NCBI GenBank assembly: GCA_947363565.1
Contig: CANAPP010000026.1
Span: 1-43,310, forward strand
DNA length: 43,310 bases
Direction of reading: 5' to 3'
Source: an uncultured Lachnospiraceae bacterium
GTDB taxonomy: Bacteria > Bacillota > Clostridia > Lachnospirales > Lachnospiraceae
The notes beneath the pieces are model-generated. The model did not search any database. It was not told the origin of the DNA and saw only the letters and a list, made by a program, of their open reading frames with translations. Below, piece by piece: positions 41,040-43,310 of the stretch. Within the stretch, counting starts at the first letter, position 1. Every line of letters starts with the position of its first letter. Made by a program: the position numbers and the translations under genes.

Positions 41040-42365
41040 TCAAAAGTTCAACAATACCTTCACCTCAAACACCCGGTTTTTGTCATTGATCTCAAGGTAT
41101 CCGTTATATTTCTCTGCGATCAGCCGCACGGACTTAAGCCCCTGTCCTTCCCCCGCGTGTTTGGAGGAGAGCAGCCTGCCGGATTTAAAAAGCAGCGGCT
41201 CCTCGTAAGGATTCGAGATGGTGAGGACGATGACATGTTCGGTGGTCTGTGCGGCCTTTAAGGTGACTTCGCGCTCCCCTTCGGGAAGGGGCCTGCAGGC
41301 ATCTATGGCATTTTCCAGGAGATTCCCCAGCAGTACGCAAAAATCCATATCCTCCACGGAAAAGTCTTCTTCAAGGCGGACGGACAGATGGATTGGCACG
41401 CCAGACTCCCGACCGATGGAAACGTAATGGTTAAGGATGGCATTGACTGCCGGGGAGGAGCAGTAGCGGACAGGCATGTCCGAAACGCTGCAGATGTATT
41501 GCTCCAGATAATCCGCAAGCTCCCCGTAGCGCTGCTCTGAGAGCATCTGGACAAGGACGGTGAGCTGGTAGCGGAAATCATGGCGCAACCGGCTTGTCTC
41601 CTGCATATAGGTCTGGAGCCGGTGGTACTGCTGCGCCTGTATCTCCAGATTAGCGGTTTTCTGGAGCATCTTCTGGTTTTCTGTGATGCTGTAAGCAATT
41701 TTGTAAAACAGGGCATAGATAAGAAGGATCAGGATAAAAAGAATAAGAATCGTGATAACGTAGATCTCCAAAAACCTTCCGACGAACATAACGCTGTTAT
41801 CGTATGGGATAAACACCATGGAAAACATGAGAAAGCCCGCAGGGATAAGCCAGATGACTCTCCAGACCTTTTCCAAGAGGAAATGGTGCACAAGCCATCC
41901 CAGATATTTTTTGGCGGGCAGGGCAAGGCTGAGGACCAGTAAAGACTCGAAAGTAAGCTGGAGACAAAAAGTATCAGTATATACCGGATCATCGATAACG
42001 GATGTCGGATGGAGAAAAATATTGGCCAGGTGGTAGAACAGATAAGTAAAGCCTCCGATCATGCAGGCAGTCATAAAGATAAACCACAGGTGGGAGCGCT
42101 CAAGCGCAATCTCCCGCTGGTACAGATAGAAAAATACGACGATGCAAAGCGCTTCACTGACCATATCCGCAGTCGTCGGGGAGAGCAGGAAGTAGATGAG
42201 GAACATAACGGCCTCCATAGCCGCAAAGGCAGCAAAAGCTTTGGCCAGGAGGCGTGCCGGAGAGCCTTTTATATCCTGCCAGACCGGCAGGAAGCAAAAG
42301 ACGATGAGCGGCACAATGCTCAAGGTAGAACGCACATACATGGCAGTTTGGATTAAGTTGTCCAT
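41040..42365 (-). CDS. Sensor histidine kinase, GHKL (AgrC-like)
   Basis: This 441-residue membrane kinase has an N-terminal half of six or so hydrophobic segments (about residues 5-225) and a linker coiled coil near 230-260. The phospho-acceptor region is SRLRHDFRYQLTVLV. The GHKL ATPase shows an N box, LLGNLLENAIDACRP, and a G box, GEGQGLKSVRLIAEKYNG. This is the AgrC/CitA-like 10TM-type arrangement, usually sensing peptides or small molecules at the membrane. The start overlaps the response regulator gene by 13 bases, so the two are translationally coupled. No agrB- or agrD-like gene is visible. Confidence 0.93.
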   Translation of the reverse strand: MDNLIQTAMYVRSTLSIVPLIVFCFLPVWQDIKGSPARLLAKAFAAFAAMEAVMFLIYFLLSPTTADMVSEALCIVVFFYLYQREIALERSHLWFIFMTACMIGGFTYLFYHLANIFLHPTSVIDDPVYTDTFCLQLTFESLLVLSLALPAKKYLGWLVHHFLLEKVWRVIWLIPAGFLMFSMVFIPYDNSVMFVGRFLEIYVITILILFILILLIYALFYKIAYSITENQKMLQKTANLEIQAQQYHRLQTYMQETSRLRHDFRYQLTVLVQMLSEQRYGELADYLEQYICSVSDMPVRYCSSPAVNAILNHYVSIGRESGVPIHLSVRLEEDFSVEDMDFCVLLGNLLENAIDACRPLPEGEREVTLKAAQTTEHVIVLTISNPYEEPLLFKSGRLLSSKHAGEGQGLKSVRLIAEKYNGYLEINDKNRVFEVKVLLNF

Positions 42366-43096
42366 AAGCGGTCCCCCTGTTCGTTGAGTTTTTTAAACTG
42401 GTGTTCATTGAATCTACGCATAATGTCCGCATGACTTCTCTTCCGGATGGGAAAGGCTTTCCCGTCGGTCATCACGAAGGTCTCCCGGCCGGCCTGAGAG
42501 ATAAAGTCCATATTCAGCATAATGCCTCTGTTACAGAGCAGAAACCGCGGTTCATGTTCGAGCATGGAGCGGAGGGAGGAAAACGTGGTGCGGCAGCGCA
42601 GCTCCTGACCGTCTTCCAGCGTGATATAAGTGTATTTATCGTGGGAGACCAGGTATCGGATCTTGGAAATGGGAAGGCTTACCTTCTGCTTCCCGTTATA
42701 AAAATCCAGGCTCTTCGCCTGAACGCGCAGCTTTCTTTTCACAGCGTCAAAAAGCTCCTCGATCCTTGCGCGATCAAGCGCGCTTTTTTCGATATAGTCA
42801 AAGCAGGCGTGCAGCTTCACCGCTCGCCAGATGTCCTCCCGGCTGGTAGTCAAAAATACGATCAGGGAATCCCCCTTCTGCTCCAGTATCCGGCCTGCCG
42901 TCTCGATGCCGTCCGCCTGTCCCAGGTAGATGTCCATAAAGATAAGCTGATAATCTTCGCAGGAGGCCAGGAAAGCCTCGCCGGAGCTGAACCGGGTGAA
43001 GCGAAGCCCGAGAACATGGCGCTCTTCATACCAGCTCAGAAGCGAGATCAGCATATCGGCGTCTGCATTATTGTCTTCTACAATTGCTATATTCAT
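42353..43096 (-). CDS. LytTR family response regulator
   Basis: This 247-residue regulator has a receiver domain (residues about 1-120) with acidic residues near D8, phospho-acceptor D55 in LIFMDIYLG, T83/T84 and K104. The LytTR DNA-binding domain (about 140-238) shows ISKIRYLVSHDKYTYITLEDG, FSSLRSMLEHEPRFLLCNRGIMLNMDFI and FPIRKRSHADIMRRF. LytTR proteins bind pairs of direct repeats, and such a pair lies upstream at 43189-43223. It is the first gene of the regulator/kinase pair. Confidence 0.94.
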   Translation of the reverse strand: MNIAIVEDNNADADMLISLLSWYEERHVLGLRFTRFSSGEAFLASCEDYQLIFMDIYLGQADGIETAGRILEQKGDSLIVFLTTSREDIWRAVKLHACFDYIEKSALDRARIEELFDAVKRKLRVQAKSLDFYNGKQKVSLPISKIRYLVSHDKYTYITLEDGQELRCRTTFSSLRSMLEHEPRFLLCNRGIMLNMDFISQAGRETFVMTDGKAFPIRKRSHADIMRRFNEHQFKKLNEQGDRLWTT

Positions 43097-43143
43097 GCTC
43101 TGTCCTGTCTCCGTAATTGGCTGTTTTCTCTGGTTTTAAGCTT

Positions 43144-43172
43144 ATTTTACCGCAAATGGGCGATGATATCCA
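43144..43172 (-). promoter_or_regulatory. Promoter of the response regulator/kinase pair
   Basis: On the minus strand, TGGATA (43172-43167) and TAAAAT (43149-43144) are 17 bases apart. The weak hexamers suit an activator-dependent promoter. The direct repeats begin 16 bases upstream of the -35. Confidence 0.5.
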
Positions 43173-43188
43173 TCTTTTCTTTTGTCCA

Positions 43189-43223
43189 TTCGCGACAAAA
43201 ACGTGACGTTCGCGACAAAAACG
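43189..43223 (-). promoter_or_regulatory. Tandem direct repeats, likely LytTR binding site
   Basis: TTCGCGACAAAAACG occurs at 43189-43203 and again at 43209-43223, a 20-base period. Over the 20-base units 18 positions match. Read on the minus strand each repeat is CGTTTTTGTCGCGAA. Two repeats two helical turns apart just upstream of the promoter are what LytTR regulators bind, so autoregulation is likely. Confidence 0.7.
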
Positions 43224-43310
43224 AGACTTTTTCCCGCAAATCGTGTAAAATTGATGGGGCAGACCGTCCGAAAACCCAGCCTGATCTGATATAACTATCA
43301 TGGTAGAGAC

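Noticed and set aside
42401-43294. 297-residue plus-strand open frame opposite the LytTR gene
   Set aside because: It is the complement of a clear response regulator, has no family features and no ribosome binding site.
1-43310. tRNA, rRNA, CRISPR array or insertion sequence
   Set aside because: No cloverleaf, no regularly spaced repeat array, and no transposase-like protein was found on reading both strands.

Overview
The window looks like chromosomal DNA of an anaerobic Gram-positive of the Clostridia, most likely Lachnospiraceae-like. The reasons are strong AGGAGG-type ribosome binding sites, sigma-A-like promoters, moderate GC, an arginine deiminase pathway, ECF-type metal transport, an RbsB-like lipoprotein, and an AgrC/LytTR-type two-component pair. 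This placement is inferred from gene content, not from a marker gene. I see no tRNA, rRNA, CRISPR array, transposase or phage block.

Region 1 (1-12718) starts with a MATE exporter under its own promoter and a FadR/FCD-type GntR regulator. A same-strand run of nine genes follows with short gaps or overlaps: malic enzyme, two divergent polysaccharide-deacetylase/PuuE-fold paralogs, argininosuccinate lyase, a NhaC-family antiporter, a small ACT protein, a hydantoin-racemase-like protein, a sodium:alanine-type symporter and a second MATE protein. No argG is present, so the lyase may work catabolically. This run is the best candidate for an undescribed pathway: uptake and ring-opening or racemisation of an arginine- or ureide-like compound, releasing arginine and fumarate.

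Region 2 (12719-18675) holds arginine deiminase, ornithine carbamoyltransferase, a TIGR00300/ArgZ-C-terminus-like putative ornithine cyclodeaminase and carbamate kinase. Together they would turn arginine into ammonia, CO2, ATP and ornithine or proline. An unusual AraC regulator with two DNA-binding domains lies on the opposite strand between the cyclodeaminase and kinase genes. A perfect 12-bp-arm palindrome overlaps the arcA promoter.

Region 3 (18676-22743) is a nickel module: a DUF3842 protein, a small overlapping ORF, LarB, and a CbiM/CbiQ/CbiO-type ECF transporter. LarC, LarE and LarA are not in the window. A non-coding stretch with hairpins and a GH25 lysozyme-like gene follow.

Region 4 (23793-38561) is a double carbohydrate locus. 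One minus-strand operon encodes a split transketolase (C half first), a xylulokinase-like FGGY kinase and a cyclase-family hydrolase. RpiR- and LacI-type regulators sit in the middle. A plus-strand operon encodes a ribose-type ABC transporter, a second and diverged split transketolase, a glycerol-kinase-like FGGY kinase and a zinc polyol dehydrogenase. The logic is import, oxidation, phosphorylation and transketolase cleavage of a pentitol or related sugar alcohol; the exact substrate cannot be read from sequence.

Region 5 (38562-43310) has a trigger-factor/SurA-like lipoprotein, a histidine phosphatase, a GNAT acetyltransferase on the minus strand, and a minus-strand LytTR response regulator/GHKL kinase pair. 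The pair is preceded by two near-identical 20-bp direct repeats, a likely autoregulatory site.
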